Shown here: positions 11,986 through 22,825 of the stretch, one piece after another
Numbering within the stretch: position 1 is the first letter of the stretch
Layout: each line of letters starts with the position of its first letter
From: Evernia prunastri
Taxonomy: Eukaryota > Ascomycota > Lecanoromycetes > Lecanorales > Parmeliaceae
NCBI GenBank assembly: GCA_003184365.1
Contig: NKYR01000017.1
Location: 349,806-413,805, forward strand
Reading direction: 5' to 3'
Length of the DNA stretch: 64,000 nt
Program-made: the position numbers and the translations under genes
Notes under the pieces: model-generated
The model's input: only the letters and a program-made list of their open reading frames with translations
Told to the model about the DNA's origin: nothing
Database searches by the model: none

Positions 11986-14349
11986 TCAATGCCCGTTGCC
12001 CAACAGCGGCGTGTCCTCGCTGTCCGCACCCCCATTCTTCTTCGGCCTCCTCCGCCGCTTCTTTTTCTTCGAATCGCCGGGCTGGTTGTTCTCCTTTTTG
12101 CCGTCGACCGCATCCGACGCGCCGTCCGCTTGCACCTGGGCCCCGCCCTCTCCACTGTCGGAACTGCTGGTCATCTCCAGGACTGTCTTTTTGATGCCGC
12201 CTGCGTCGACAATTTGTTCGGTGATACTACCCGATCGCGCAGCGCTTCGCTTGTTTTTCTTCGGTGACTTTGTCCCCGAGTGCATTGACCCGAGTGTGCT
12301 CTGGGAATTGGACCGGGATTTCTGCTTCGATCTTGTTCTGTTTTCACTCGGGCTATCTTCTCCACGTCCAGGACTGCCATTTTCGGCGAGAGCAGCTAGG
12401 CCTCTGCGAGACTTGTTGGGGCTTGGTGGAGATGCTCCGGAAGGGATGCTGCCGTAGCCGGCAGCCACGGCAAGGACGCCGTCTTTCGCATCTTTACCAG
12501 CAGAGTTGAGTAGACCAGCGCCAACGCCTCCCTGAGTGGCTATGGAGTTACGAGGGGTGGTGTCGGAATTTTCGGAGGCTTTTGACATGGCGTCGCCGAG
12601 CGTGCCGGCTCCAGGCTTGATCTTTACGGTGTTGTATCGAGTCTGTCGAGGCCGGCTGGCAAGGTTTGAGGGGCCCAAATGCTTGAAGTGATCGCGTATT
12701 TGGGGCTTTGGTTTCTTCTGACCACCCTCCCGATCTGATGTAAATGCGGTACTTGAGTGCCGTCGCAGGTCCTCAGGTCGCCCGTTGGCTTCGGGAGCGC
12801 GAGTATCGATGCTTGTTGCGTGGCGACGCATTGCTTGGTGCGGGTCTTTCTTGTCCTCACCTAGGTCGATCAGTGCCTCTTCACCTTCGGCCACATTACT
12901 ATCCACATCGGTGACGACTTGGCCTTTGGGAACCCTTGATTTGGGTGCTGGGTTGATTCGACGGAGTCCTTTCCGCACATCGATATAAACGTCAGACTCG
13001 TCGATAATTTCTCTGTATTTCGGTCAGTTCCGGGCTCGGACAAGCCAAGGACAATGCACATACTCGCCAATAAGCTCCTCAATTACATCTTCGAGCGTCA
13101 CAACACCTAAGGCGCCATGGTCCTCTCCCGGAAATTCCGAGACAAGGACCATGTGTGATTTTCCCTCTTGAAAGAAGTTGACAATGTCCAGGCAGCTTGT
13201 CTCGGCCCTTGTTTCGGGCAGCGTAGCCAAAGCAAAATCCCTAACAAGTTTGGCATCTTCGGGATCGTAGGTGATGAGTATTTTGACGAGGAGCATTCCG
13301 ACGAAGTTTTTGGGATTGTCTGGTGCGTGGATTGGTATTCGAGAGAAACCAGCACCAAGGATGAACTCCATGGTCTTCTCGTTGAGAACGGTATCTGCAG
13401 ACAGCGTGAATGTGTCATCCATCGGGGTCATGATACTTCCGACAGACTTCGCTTTGAGATCTAGAACTGCGCTGATGATGGTAACCTCGTCTGAGTTTAG
13501 TTGCTCGCCGTCCGCGCCAAGACTCTTATGTAGAGTTACGAGAGTCTTTAAACCAGCCTTCTTGTAGGTTGTACCGTGATCCTCTCCTAGAAGCCTGTCA
13601 AGGAGCTTCGCAGTAGGCCATGCAACTGGCGATAGGATGTACATGAGTATAAGCACTAGAGGTGACATCCATGCTCCTATTGGGAGACCGTAGCGGACAC
13701 AGATCGATTGAGGGATGATTTCGCCAAAGATGACTATAAGCCTGTCAGGTATAATCCAGAGCAGCTAGGTATAGCACTTCTTACCAATAAGGACGGTGCT
13801 ACCCAGCACAGCGGGCCATCCACCACCCAGAGAGCGGTCCAGCACAATGGGCAGAGTCTCGTTGGTAATGACATTTCCCAACAGAAGCGTGACCAAGACC
13901 CAATGCTTCCCTCTTTTCAACAACCGTAGAACCTTAGCAGCATGATGCTTCTCGGAACCTTCGCCAGACGTCCTGATGACCTGTAGGTATATTTCATCCT
14001 GCACTTGATCAGCTGTTGCCCCCTTTCTGTCCAGCCTAGTCAGTATAGCACTGCAGCTTACCTGACCCATCAAGGCGATGGTGAGGCCTGCAAAAGCTCC
14101 GCCGAGAAGGACTAGAGCAATAGCAACGGCCAAATAGATCCACAGAGTAGGCTTGTCCGGGGACATGGGAGGTTCTTCATCTTCAGCAAAGACATTGAAA
14201 GGTCCCCTGAGCTGAGGGGCAGCGCGTAGCAACGGCAAGAAGCCCATCATGCAGAGCTTTGCTATTGAGAGAAGCAGAGGTCTCGTGGTCGTGTAGCCAT
14301 GTGTGACGCGTGGACTAGTAGACGCCGGATTGGGCTGATGGCTCGACAT
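11986..14349 (-). CDS. MAM3: Mam3-like DUF21/CBS-domain membrane protein (CNNM family)
   Basis: Four exons (14062-14349, 13785-13998, 13064-13733, 11986-13012) give 732 aa. The DUF21/CNNM transmembrane domain begins near residue 55 (LWIYLAVAIALVLLGGAFAG, LTIALMGQDEIYLQVI, HWVLVTLLLGNVITNETLPI, VIFGEIIPQSICVRYG). The paired CBS region follows (VGSIMTPMDDTFTLS; FSRIPIHAPDNPKNFVG; GVVTLEDVIEELIGEEIIDE). The C-terminal ~330 residues are disordered and basic, ending TPLLGNGH. Yeast Mam3 is a vacuolar membrane protein linked to metal homeostasis and mitochondrial morphology; CNNM proteins are linked to magnesium transport. The 63-bp intron (13999-14061) is a multiple of three with no stop codon. 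The third intron has a NAGNAG-like acceptor; the choice giving GEEIIDE fits the family. Confidence 0.95.
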
Positions 14350-14944
14350 ATTGTAGAGCTGTTTGGGGAGAGGAGGATAATTAGAGTCACGAGATGACAG
14401 CGGTGAGTGGATTACGCATGTTGGACGTTTTGCGGGGGTGGTAGCTTATGCACGTATGGCATTTTGGCAGTTGGGCATAGTTGAAAAGCGAGGTTGAGCG
14501 TAATTGAAAAGGTTAGGTAGGTAGTAAAATAGGTATCATCGCTGGTCGACACCCTGCCCTTGGCGCTTAAAACCTTAGCGCCTTCCCAGGACTGCCAAGA
14601 AAAGGCGCCGGCGTGGGAGAGAATACTTTTCCGCCAAGTGATTGTGTAAGGTACTATGTAGGTCCTTCGTGTCCAATCAGTGCCATCACCGATGACCCTG
14701 CATCAATTGCATCCATAGGCATTCTACATTGTAACCAGGTCCCGTTGGGAAGGTTGAAGCCACTGCTTGACTAAAGTATGCTTGGATTGACGGTATATCA
14801 CCGAGCACGAGGTATATGGCCTGTATATAAGGCCTCATAAATGTATATTGCCGTAGAGATAGTTCCATTCATCATGAACGACATCACAATAACTCCAATC
14901 GAATCCCAGGATGCCTTTCGAACCTCCCGGCCCTAACCAATCCA
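14350..14944. other. Intergenic spacer
   Basis: This lies upstream of the Mam3-like gene and downstream of the next minus-strand gene. I see nothing coding. Confidence 0.5.
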
Positions 14945-15940
14945 TCAAGCGTATTTCACCGCGGCCCGATGGTCATCGTGAAATGGATTACTCTCCGCGG
15001 TGGCTTCCGCATCTTTGAAGGGGTTATTCTCCTCGCTGACAGCCGACACTGGCGTCATTGCGCTTCCTTCTGCGGATGGAGTGTAAGCTGGTGGCTGTGA
15101 CTCCAGGTGCTCTTGAGGACTCCGGTTGTACTGTAATTCAATGTTGCGTCTCTCGTCAGCACTCAATTTCTTTGCCTTGCGCCATCTGTGAGTTGCAATG
15201 CAGGCGTAGACGAAGAGGATGAAATGAATGATCCTGAAACCGGATTCGTTAGCGGGAGGCGGCGCAACTTTTACACCATCGTCTAGACGGAGTTAACTTA
15301 CAGAATGAATGCTAAAAACACATTTGCTGCGATCTCTGTCCGTCCCAATGTGTAGATGAGCGGGCTACAGGCTTCACTCCAGTAGTTATACCGGTCGCAT
15401 GGCACGATGCCATCGAATTCAAGGAGGACAGGCTGCCAGTACCAGAACCAGCCGTCGCCAACGGAAAAGACGATAGATGGTACAGCAAGGCCCCAGACGA
15501 AAAGATCCACTCCAACATTCCAGCCCGGGTGAATAGGTCGACCGTTGCGTTGGAAAAGAGTGAGGGAGAGAAACAGAGGGTTGTAGAAGAGAGCGAGGAG
15601 GACCTGCAGAAAGCGTGGTCAGCGAGGCGGCCATTTCAAGGAGCAAGAGGCTTGGGTTGAGTGTTTCGTTGATGTTTCGAGAGGCGCAAGCGAGGAGGAT
15701 CGTGGCGGATGTGCGGAACAGCTTCAGGTATAAACAACTTACGGGGGCCAGAGGTAGGCCGTCAGTCCAGTCATTTCCACCATAGCTCATCTTGGATACG
15801 GAAGTGGTGACAGCGAAAAGGATCATAGCGATCAAGGCAAACGGGATGGCAAGGGCGCGCAAGCCGAACTTGATTGGCCAGCGGCGATCATGTTGGTTGA
15901 GGTTTCCGCGAGTCTCGGGGGAGATGTGCATGTGAGGCAT
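14945..15940 (-). CDS. Four-helix membrane protein with PPxY and NPF motifs, function unknown
   Basis: Three exons (15743-15940, 15302-15603, 14945-15233) give 262 aa with introns of 139 and 68 bp. Four hydrophobic segments are visible: LRALAIPFALIAMILFAVTT, VLLALFYNPLFLSLTLF, DLFVWGLAVPSIVFSV and ANVFLAFILIIHFILFVYAC. The cytosolic-type tail is hydrophilic. It carries one PPAY motif (the class bound by WW domains of Rsp5-type ubiquitin ligases) and two NPF motifs (ENNPFKD, ESNPFHD; the class bound by EH domains). A MARVEL-like surface protein subject to endocytic control is my inference. I do not recognise the exact family. The first intron is longer than usual here but restores the second helix. 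Confidence 0.75.
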
Positions 15941-16842
15941 CGGGGAGTTGAGAGGGTAGATGATGATACTGTATATATCAGGTTTGAGGCAGGACGGTTG
16001 GAAGAGGAAAGTGAGGCTCTTTGTATTATCAAGGAGGTAGATGAGTAGGACGTTTTTTAGTAGCAGTAGAGGACGTCATGGGGGCAGATGAACGGTTTAG
16101 CGTTGGTGTTGTCGTAAGCCTGCCTCGTTGCATAGAGTACATACTTTCGGGCTTGCCCCACCGTCCAGGCCAGATTGGGCAGTCGGGTAAGCCTAAGGTA
16201 TCCATTCCTAACCATTCCCCGTATCCATGGATGATGGGTATATGTATCATGTATCACACAGGGTTTACTTATCGATTATTACATGTGATAGATAGTGTGG
16301 ATAGGTACTTATTGATTCCAATGGGTGGATATGAAAGAATTGCATGTCACTGTCAAGTGTCAACCAAGCATACGAGTACAAATAACCTATTTGTACCCCC
16401 TGTACCTTCACCTGTGGATAAGTAACGATCATCATAAAAATCGGGCTTCATGAATAATTGTTATGTTATCAATCAAATCGCCTATTTACCATGCTTACAG
16501 AGATATACCATAAAGTACTTCTTGCTCGAGTCCCAAGATTCAGTCGTCAGTCGGTCTCAACTTGCCAAGGCAGAGAGCCCCATGACCCATGTCGAATAAA
16601 CGATGCAACGCTCATGCCCACGACACTTACTGACCTTGGGTAAGTTAGTCCTTACCTAAGGTACCTTAGTCAAAGCATTACTATAGCTCCGGATAGGCCG
16701 CCAATCATGCACACCTACATTACCGTGGTACCTTACCTTCACGGACGAGGATCCCTTGCACCCCGCTCGCTCACTTGAAATACACTTCGAGATTATTGTA
16801 CATAGATACAATAAATAACGTACCTACCTATATCTGAAAGCA
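15941..16842. other. Divergent intergenic spacer
   Basis: This probably holds the promoters of the membrane protein (minus) and the NIF3-like gene (plus). Several TACCTA/GGTACCTTA-like repeats occur near 16640-16840. No gene is seen. Confidence 0.5.
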
Positions 16843-17453
16843 ATGTCCACCTCTACTCTCGAGCCACGTTACAAGCTCATCTTCACCGTCCCCCACTCAT
16901 CCCTCGAAGCGTGTAAATCCGCCATATTCGCCAAAGGTGAGCATCTCCCATATCACATATCCCTGTATTGCAAAGAGACCGCACCTTCCCCCCCCCCCCC
17001 CCCCCCGATCTTTCCTTTCCTCGTACCCCTATTGACCCCAATCCATTGCTCACAACGACATATAGGAGCTGGCAGCTACCCTGGCGGCAGATACTCCATG
17101 GTCTGCTTCGAGACACCGGGCGTGGGGCAGTTCCTGCCCGGAGCAGGCGCGGTCCCGAACATTGGTGCCGTGGGCAAGCTGGAGAGGGTGCCCGAGACGA
17201 GGGTCGAAGTGCTGTGTGTGGGCAAGGACGTCATGACCGGGGCGGTGGAGTCGTTGAAGAGGTAAGTAGGTATTTGACTCCTCGGTTCCCGTTCCTATTG
17301 TCAAAATGCCTTCCCTTCTCTCATGCACACACACACTCTCTCTCTCTCTCTCCCTCCCTGGCGCAAACGTTGCCAGAAATGACTCGGTTGTGCCGTAGAG
17401 CCCATCCGTACGAGGAACCTTCATATGAAGTGTACATGATGGAGAACGTGTGA
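16843..17453 (+). CDS. NIF3/YqfO C-terminal-like (CutA-fold) small protein
   Basis: Three exons (16843-16936, 17066-17261, 17399-17453) give 114 aa. The sequence has the insert-domain signature of the NIF3/YqfO family: SLEACKSAIFAKGAGSYPGG, RYSMVCFETPGVGQFLPGAG, PNIGAVGKLERVPETRVEVL and the terminal AHPYEEPSYEVY. The last block is the hallmark H-P-Y-E-E-P. Stand-alone copies are common in fungi and bacteria; the fold is CutA/PII-like and the biochemical role is not established. Both introns are unusually long (129 and 137 bp) and low-complexity: the first contains 19 consecutive C, the second CA and CT runs. Taking the nearer acceptor (…TTGCCAG) in intron 2 would break the HPYEEP motif. Confidence 0.9.
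16988..17006 (+). repeat. Poly-C homopolymer (19 nt) inside an intron
   Basis: An uninterrupted C run lies in the pyrimidine-rich first intron of the NIF3-like gene. It is likely length-variable and prone to sequencing error, but splicing removes it. Confidence 0.95.
17326..17352 (+). repeat. CA/CT dinucleotide microsatellite in an intron
   Basis: A (CA)n run passes into (CT)n within the second intron of the NIF3-like gene. Confidence 0.9.
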
Positions 17454-17589
17454 TGATCCGGACCTCGGGGCCACACCTTGCGCTAGACACCACGCAGCAA
17501 CTCGGCTGGGCTTGCATGCGATCAGCCAGAGGAAATGGTAGTCGCGGCCCTCGAGAGTCCTAGGATAAAAGATAGAACCAACGCTGATG

Positions 17590-18370
17590 GGGCCACTGTC
17601 AACGTGTTCATCGGGTCTACTGCCAATGTTTTTGCATACAGCGAATTCTGCCAGCATCAACAACTACGACTGTCTTGAAAGCTATCATGTGGGAAGACGG
17701 CAGGTTGAAGGGACGTGTCCGCTGATCCCGACCTTTGACGTTGGCTTCAAGCATAATTTGCCGAAAACATAAGGTATCAACGCATACGGTTCTCACTCCT
17801 TCTCGACTTTCTGTCTGCCGCTTAAAGACTTCGAATGAATGATTTATACCTCTGATCAAACCTTTGACTTCAACTTCATGTCCATATAGTACTGGAATTA
17901 ACAAGGCGTCAACGCGTGTGGGTATCATCACCCCTTCTCGCCTGTTGTCTGCCTTTTGCAGCCTTTGAATGATTCCACAACCGCTGATCAGACCTTGAAC
18001 ATCAACCCCATGCCCATAGATCGTTGGGGAAAACGAGTCACCAATGCTCACAGTTGGCATCCTGTTTTCGACCACTTGGCTACCCATTGAAGCATTCAAC
18101 TGGTTCCGCTGCCCTGATCCAGATCCTTGACATTGATTCCATACCCGTAGATTGCCAGGTATAATGAACTGTCAATGCACACAAGCACCATTCGTTCTTC
18201 GACCGCGTGCCTACCATTTGAAGGCTCGAGATGATGCAGCTCCCGTGACATTGACCGCTAACTTTGTGCTTTATGCCCATGGATCGTGAGAATCAATAGC
18301 TTGTCAACTTCCACGAGTGCCACTCTTCGTCCGCTGCTTGCCAGCCATTTTAGGCATGCAACGGGGGTGG
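17590..18370 (-). repeat. Degenerate tandem repeat, ~132-bp period (44 codons)
   Basis: On the plus strand a GTCAA/GTCAC anchor recurs at 17777, 17909, 18038, 18172 and 18304, spaced 132, 129, 134 and 132 bp, and the sequence between anchors is visibly related. Weaker half-units extend toward 17600. Read on the minus strand, the units translate to a shared ~44-residue pattern: V-x-VD-x-L, then I/L-Y-G-H-x-V-x-V-x-G-L-I-x-G. An ORF at 17617-18099 covers about three units. Other units contain stops or frame shifts, so the array looks like a decayed coding repeat. It sits directly downstream of the Dhr2 stop on the same strand. The family is unknown. Confidence 0.75.
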
Positions 18371-18389
18371 TTATTTCCACAAGCGTTGA

Positions 18390-21183
18390 TTACACGCCCA
18401 AAGCCTCCCCGACCCAATCCATCTGCACAGCACTCACGCTTCTCGCATAGCTGCGATTGGTGAACACAAACTCATTGTACATGATCGCCTCCACCCTTTT
18501 CCCGAACAGGCCGCTGGAAGGATGGATGGCCACGGTCTGGTTCCCCACCATGGTCTTGTAGCTGCCGTCCGGGAACAGTCGCGCCGTGTTGGTCGCGAAC
18601 CCTTTCAGGAAGCACTTCAGTATCGAGACTGCGAGCTCGGGTGTGACTGTCTGATTCGGCGCTTGGTTCAGTGTTTTCGAACGCTGGCACTGAGCTCTCA
18701 GCTGTTTCCGGACATCCATTACCGCTTGCATGGCTCGATGTGATACGAAGTGCCTTTCCGCCCAGGCTTTCCGGTCCGTATGCTCTGCAGCGTATGCTTG
18801 GACGGTTGTCAAGAAGGTCAAATGATCGCCTTCCCTCCTGTACAGCTCGCGTCGGGCCACTTCGGCCTCTTCTTTCTTTTCTTCTGACGTGAGATTGAGG
18901 AACACATTCTCAACGCTCAAGCAGGAGATGATGTCGATGACCTCAGCCACGCAGTCAAGCTCAGGTTCCGCGGCCGCGATCAATACCCTTCCCAGCGTCA
19001 CAGTGAGAGGAAGTTTTGCCATTCGCAGGCCGATCCCGCTTATTGCTCCAGACTCAGTCAGCGCTCCAAGCTGGAGAAGCAGCAGCAAGGCTTTTTCCAA
19101 CGCTTCTCGCGGTGGACGATCAAGGAACGGAAAATTGATGATGTCGTCTACTCCCCTTGCTTTCATGGTCAGTATCGCGTGGCTCAGATCGCATCTTAAA
19201 ATTTCCGGCGTGTTGGATTCTTGCATGGTATGATAATCCGGCTCTGTATATAGCCTATAGCACTTTCCCGGCGCCTCTCGACCAGCACGCCCCTTCCGCT
19301 GTATAGCCGCGCTTTTCGATATTGGTTTCACCAGCAAAGAGTCCAGTCCAATCCTTGCTCGGAATTGCTTGACCTTTGCCTTGCCGCAGTCGATGACGAA
19401 GCGAACACCCGACACCGTGACTGACGTCTCTGCGATGTTTGTGGAAATGATGATCTTCCGCGTCTTGGGAGGAGCAGGTTGAAATACTCTTTGCTGGGCA
19501 GCCTGTGGCAAGGCGGCGAAGAGAGGTAGTACCAGAAGCTTCGGTACGTCTGGGCCCATACTGAGTGCATACTCGTTTACGAGGCTCTCGAGGGACTCGA
19601 TGGTCTCTTGTCCAGTGAGGAATACAAGCACATCCCCTGGCATTGGTTCTTTGTAGTGGATCTGGAAGATCGTTTGAAGAGCAGCTTCGACGATGTTCTG
19701 GACGGGTTCTGGTGTGTAATTCACGCTGACAGGGTGCTGGCGACCTTCGATGTGGCAAGTCGCTACACGGCCAGGTAAGCGCTTCGATGGCGGTTTCTCA
19801 ATCTCGTCTTCTTCATCAGAAGATGAAAAGCCAGACCATTCCGACTCGGCCTCTTCTTGATGTCCAGGCCCATTTGTACCGTTCCCTTGATCTGCGTTAA
19901 TCTCATGAGTTTCATCCACGCCATTCTCTCCCTCTTGTCCATATCCTTCCTCAAAGAACGCCCCTAGACTCTCCATCTCAGCGGTCGCACTCATGACGGC
20001 CACCTAATTCTCTGGTTAGTCTCCCCTCGATGATAAGTCACACGGTCAAGTCTAAAGACCATTCTAGAGAGCAGAGATGGGGTTAGAAGTCCATTTCAAG
20101 GTGTCACGGGGCGGCAAATTTTCATCTCCCGCACCAAAACATATCTCACGACTCAGAACATATGCTTGAACGGGAAGAGATGATTTCCGGGACATAGTGT
20201 ACCTTCAATGACACGCCACCCCTCCCTTCGTTCTTCCCAGCAATCATACCCCTCAGAAATCCCAATACCAGGTCAACATTAACACCTCTCTCATGGACTT
20301 CATCCACGACCACAGCGCTATAAGCTTTCAACCACGGGTCTCTTAGCATTTCTTGTAGCAGCATCCCTTCGGTAAGAAATTTGACTCTCGTACTTGGACT
20401 CGTAGAATTGTCAAATCGCACACTGTAGCCAACTTTACTAGCAGGGCTAGAAGAGCCAAGCGGGCTGCCAATTTCCTCCGCAACCCGTCTGGCCAATGTA
20501 ATGGCTGCCACCCGTCTGGGCTCTGTGATGGCAATACAGCCACCGACTGTCACTGTCCGAGGGGAACGGTCCGTTGGAACGGTGACCGATCTGGAGGGGG
20601 TTAAGCCGTCCACGGTCAGATTCTGAGTGGAAGCGTCCACTGAAACGACTTGGGGTTTACACCACGGTTCGTCCACAAGCATTTGAGGCACTTGCGTACT
20701 CTTCCCACTGCCCGTTTCACCGACCAGTAGCAAAGCATCCTTCTCTCGAAGTGCCTCGTAGATGGCCGTAGCATGGGACCATATGGGTAGAGATTTGCGG
20801 GAAGGTTCCAAAAATTTGGCTCTGTCTCTTAGACTATTACGCTCATTTGACCGTCGAATGGGCTCCTTCGAACGGCTCTCTGACCTGGGTTTGGTCAAAG
20901 TGGCGGTTTGAAAGCCATCAGAATCCTTCGATTGCTGGCGCTGGTCGTGGTCTCCCGTAAAATGACTTACAGATCTATCGTTTTTATCGACAGGTGGGCT
21001 CCCGCGGAGGGGTTCCAGCGCTATTGCATGTTCTCTGAGGGAACTTGAATCCGCATGCTCTCGTTTCCGTTTCCTACTCTTCTTCGACGAGGTATCCTCC
21101 GTCGACAATGGGCCACTTTTCTCAACTGCGGTCTCCAAGGGCACGGACGCCCCATCGAGGCGTTTGTACACCCGCTCCGGCAT
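18390..21183 (-). CDS. DHR2: DEAH/RHA-family ATP-dependent RNA helicase, Dhr2-like
   Basis: Two exons (20203-21183 and 18390-20003) give 864 aa. After a ~130-residue basic N-tail come the helicase motifs in order: GETGSGKST (I), TEPRRVAA (Ia), VVVDEVHERGVN (II), SATAEME (III), FLTGQETIESL (IV), STNIAETSVT (V) and QRKGRAGR (VI). Winged-helix, helicase-associated (HA2) and OB-type regions follow to the C-terminus. Motif II reads DEVH instead of DEAH. Yeast Dhr2 acts in the nucleolus in early 18S rRNA processing; orthology is inferred from overall layout and the DEVH variant. The 199-bp intron lies just before SAT and is long for this window; phase-0 joining K|VAVMSAT is clean. An acidic insert of about 60 residues follows motif III. 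Confidence 0.92.
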
Positions 21184-21532
21184 CTCTGCGCTAACACTGG
21201 AAATCGGAACATGGAAAGGCGAGCCTATCTAAATACATTTCATCGGCGACCAAAATTCCCAATGTAAACGACGAGACAAAAAAGTGAGCTTCAACGGCAC
21301 GCTTTCCGCACTTTTGGCACCTAAAAACCCTTTTTGTGTCCCCCGGCCCGTCCCCTAATCCCGCTTTACATAAGGTAGCCTTCGGAGCTTCTGCCTCCCA
21401 ATCACGCAACCCAAGAAATATCAATCACCACATAACCCGGTTTCAATCACCCAAAACGCCAGACGCACACGTCACCCTCCAGCAACAGCCTGCCCTCCTC
21501 CCCCCCAAAAAACCCTTCAAACCCAACACCCC
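21184..21532. promoter_or_regulatory. Divergent promoter region between DHR2 and FMN1
   Basis: This is 349 bp between two start codons pointing away from each other, so both promoters must lie here or overlap the genes. The FMN1 side is C-rich. No specific binding site is claimed. Confidence 0.55.
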
Positions 21533-22462
21533 ATGCGCCCCACCACCCCCCGCCCCCCGGTCACCGGTCCTCCCACCGGCCCCGCGCCCCCCTTCCCGAT
21601 CCGCCTCTCGGGCCCCATCGTCAAGGGGTTCGGCCGCGGCAGCGCGGAGTTGGGGATACCGACGGCGAACATTCCGCTCGCGGGCTTGAGCGTTGGGGGC
21701 AACGAGGACGTGGAGAGCGGGGTTTATTACGGGTGGGCGGGCGTGGATGTTGACGAGGCGGGGTTGAGGATGGAGGGAGGGAAAGGAGGGGTGTGGGGGA
21801 TGGTGATGAGTATTGGGTGGAATCCTTATTATAAGAATAAGGTCAGGAGCGTGGTGTGTATGTCCTACCTACCTACCTGCCTACGTACTACATGTCATTC
21901 CCAATCTCTTCGCATACCCCGTCTGTCTGCCGCAGCCGCAGAGAAGCATATGANNNNNNNNNNNNNNNNAGGAGGGGTGTGGGGGATGGTGATGAGTATT
22001 GGGTGGAATCCTTATTATAAGAATAAGGTCAGGAGCGTGGTGTGTATGTCCTACCTACCTACCTACCTGCCTACGTACTACATGTCATTCCCAATCTCTT
22101 CGCATACCCCGTCTGTCTGCCGCAGCCGCAGAGAAGCATATGACATCCGTTTGACCAAAACGAAAACAAAAATTGAAGCATAGACGCTAACCTCTACCCC
22201 CCTTCTCTCTCCACCGCAGGAAGTCCACATCCTGCACGCCTTCCAGCACGACTTCTACGGCGCGCGGATGAACCTGCTCATCTGCGGCTTCATCCGGCCG
22301 GAGTACGACTACGTGAGCAAGGAGAGCCTGATCGAGGACATCAACGTGGACATCGAGGTCGCGAGGCGGAGCCTGGACCGGGAGGCCTATCGGGCGCTGA
22401 GGGGGGAGGGCTATCTGGTGGAGTTTGGGGGGCAAGGGCACGAGGACGCGGTGGCGAGCTGA
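21533..22462 (+). CDS. FMN1: Riboflavin kinase (interrupted by assembly gap in its intron)
   Basis: Exons 21533-21853 and 22220-22462 give 187 aa. The enzyme phosphorylates riboflavin to FMN with ATP. Family motifs are RLSGPIVKGFGRGSAELGIP followed by TANIPL, GVYYGWAGV, MSIGWNPYYKN, and EVHILHAFQHDFYGARMNL with the catalytic-region D-F-Y-G, then ICGFIRPEYDYVS and LIEDINVDIEVA. The stretch from the end of exon 1 into the intron is present twice around 16 Ns; the duplicated exon end at 21970-22039 should be ignored. With the copies merged, the real intron is about 180 bp (GTGTGT...CCGCAG, joining RSV|EVH). The N-terminus is unusually Pro-rich. It converges on the AcuK/ERT1 gene. Confidence 0.93.
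21784..22143. repeat. Direct duplication flanking a 16-N gap (probable unmerged contig overlap)
   Basis: 21784-21953 (170 bp) and 21970-22143 (174 bp) are the same sequence except for one extra CTAC in the second copy. They abut an N run at 21954-21969. Part of FMN1 exon 1 and its intron is repeated. Confidence 0.93.
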
Positions 22463-22825
22463 GTGCTCTGTGCGTGTGGGGAGGGTTTGCGGATGCTGGG
22501 CATGGGGGTGTGGATAGGTTGGGATATAGATTTGGAGCGCGGTGTTAGGCTGGGCGGCCTTACGAGAGAAGGAAGGGTAGATTAGTGAAGAAAGCGACGG
22601 GCACCTGCACTATAAACGATATCCTGCCGTTCACGAAGATCTCGTCAGGTGCTATTGAGTGTAAGTAGATGCGTTTATTTGGACGTCTAATCGTGATATG
22701 TACAACGGTGCTGTCATGATTCATGCCAAAGTGCTAACCAACAGCGAAAGGTTGCCTGTCCACGCCATGCAATTTTTTTCCCAAGTAATTAAAAAAAAAC
22801 TCCAAAGAAACGAACGTTGTAGTCA
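22463..22825. other. Convergent spacer
   Basis: This holds the 3' flanks of FMN1 and the AcuK/ERT1 gene. No gene is seen. Confidence 0.5.

Noticed and set aside
17421..17663. 80-codon minus-strand ORF next to the repeat array
   Set aside because: Partly antisense to the NIF3-like last exon; only its upstream part resembles a decayed repeat unit.
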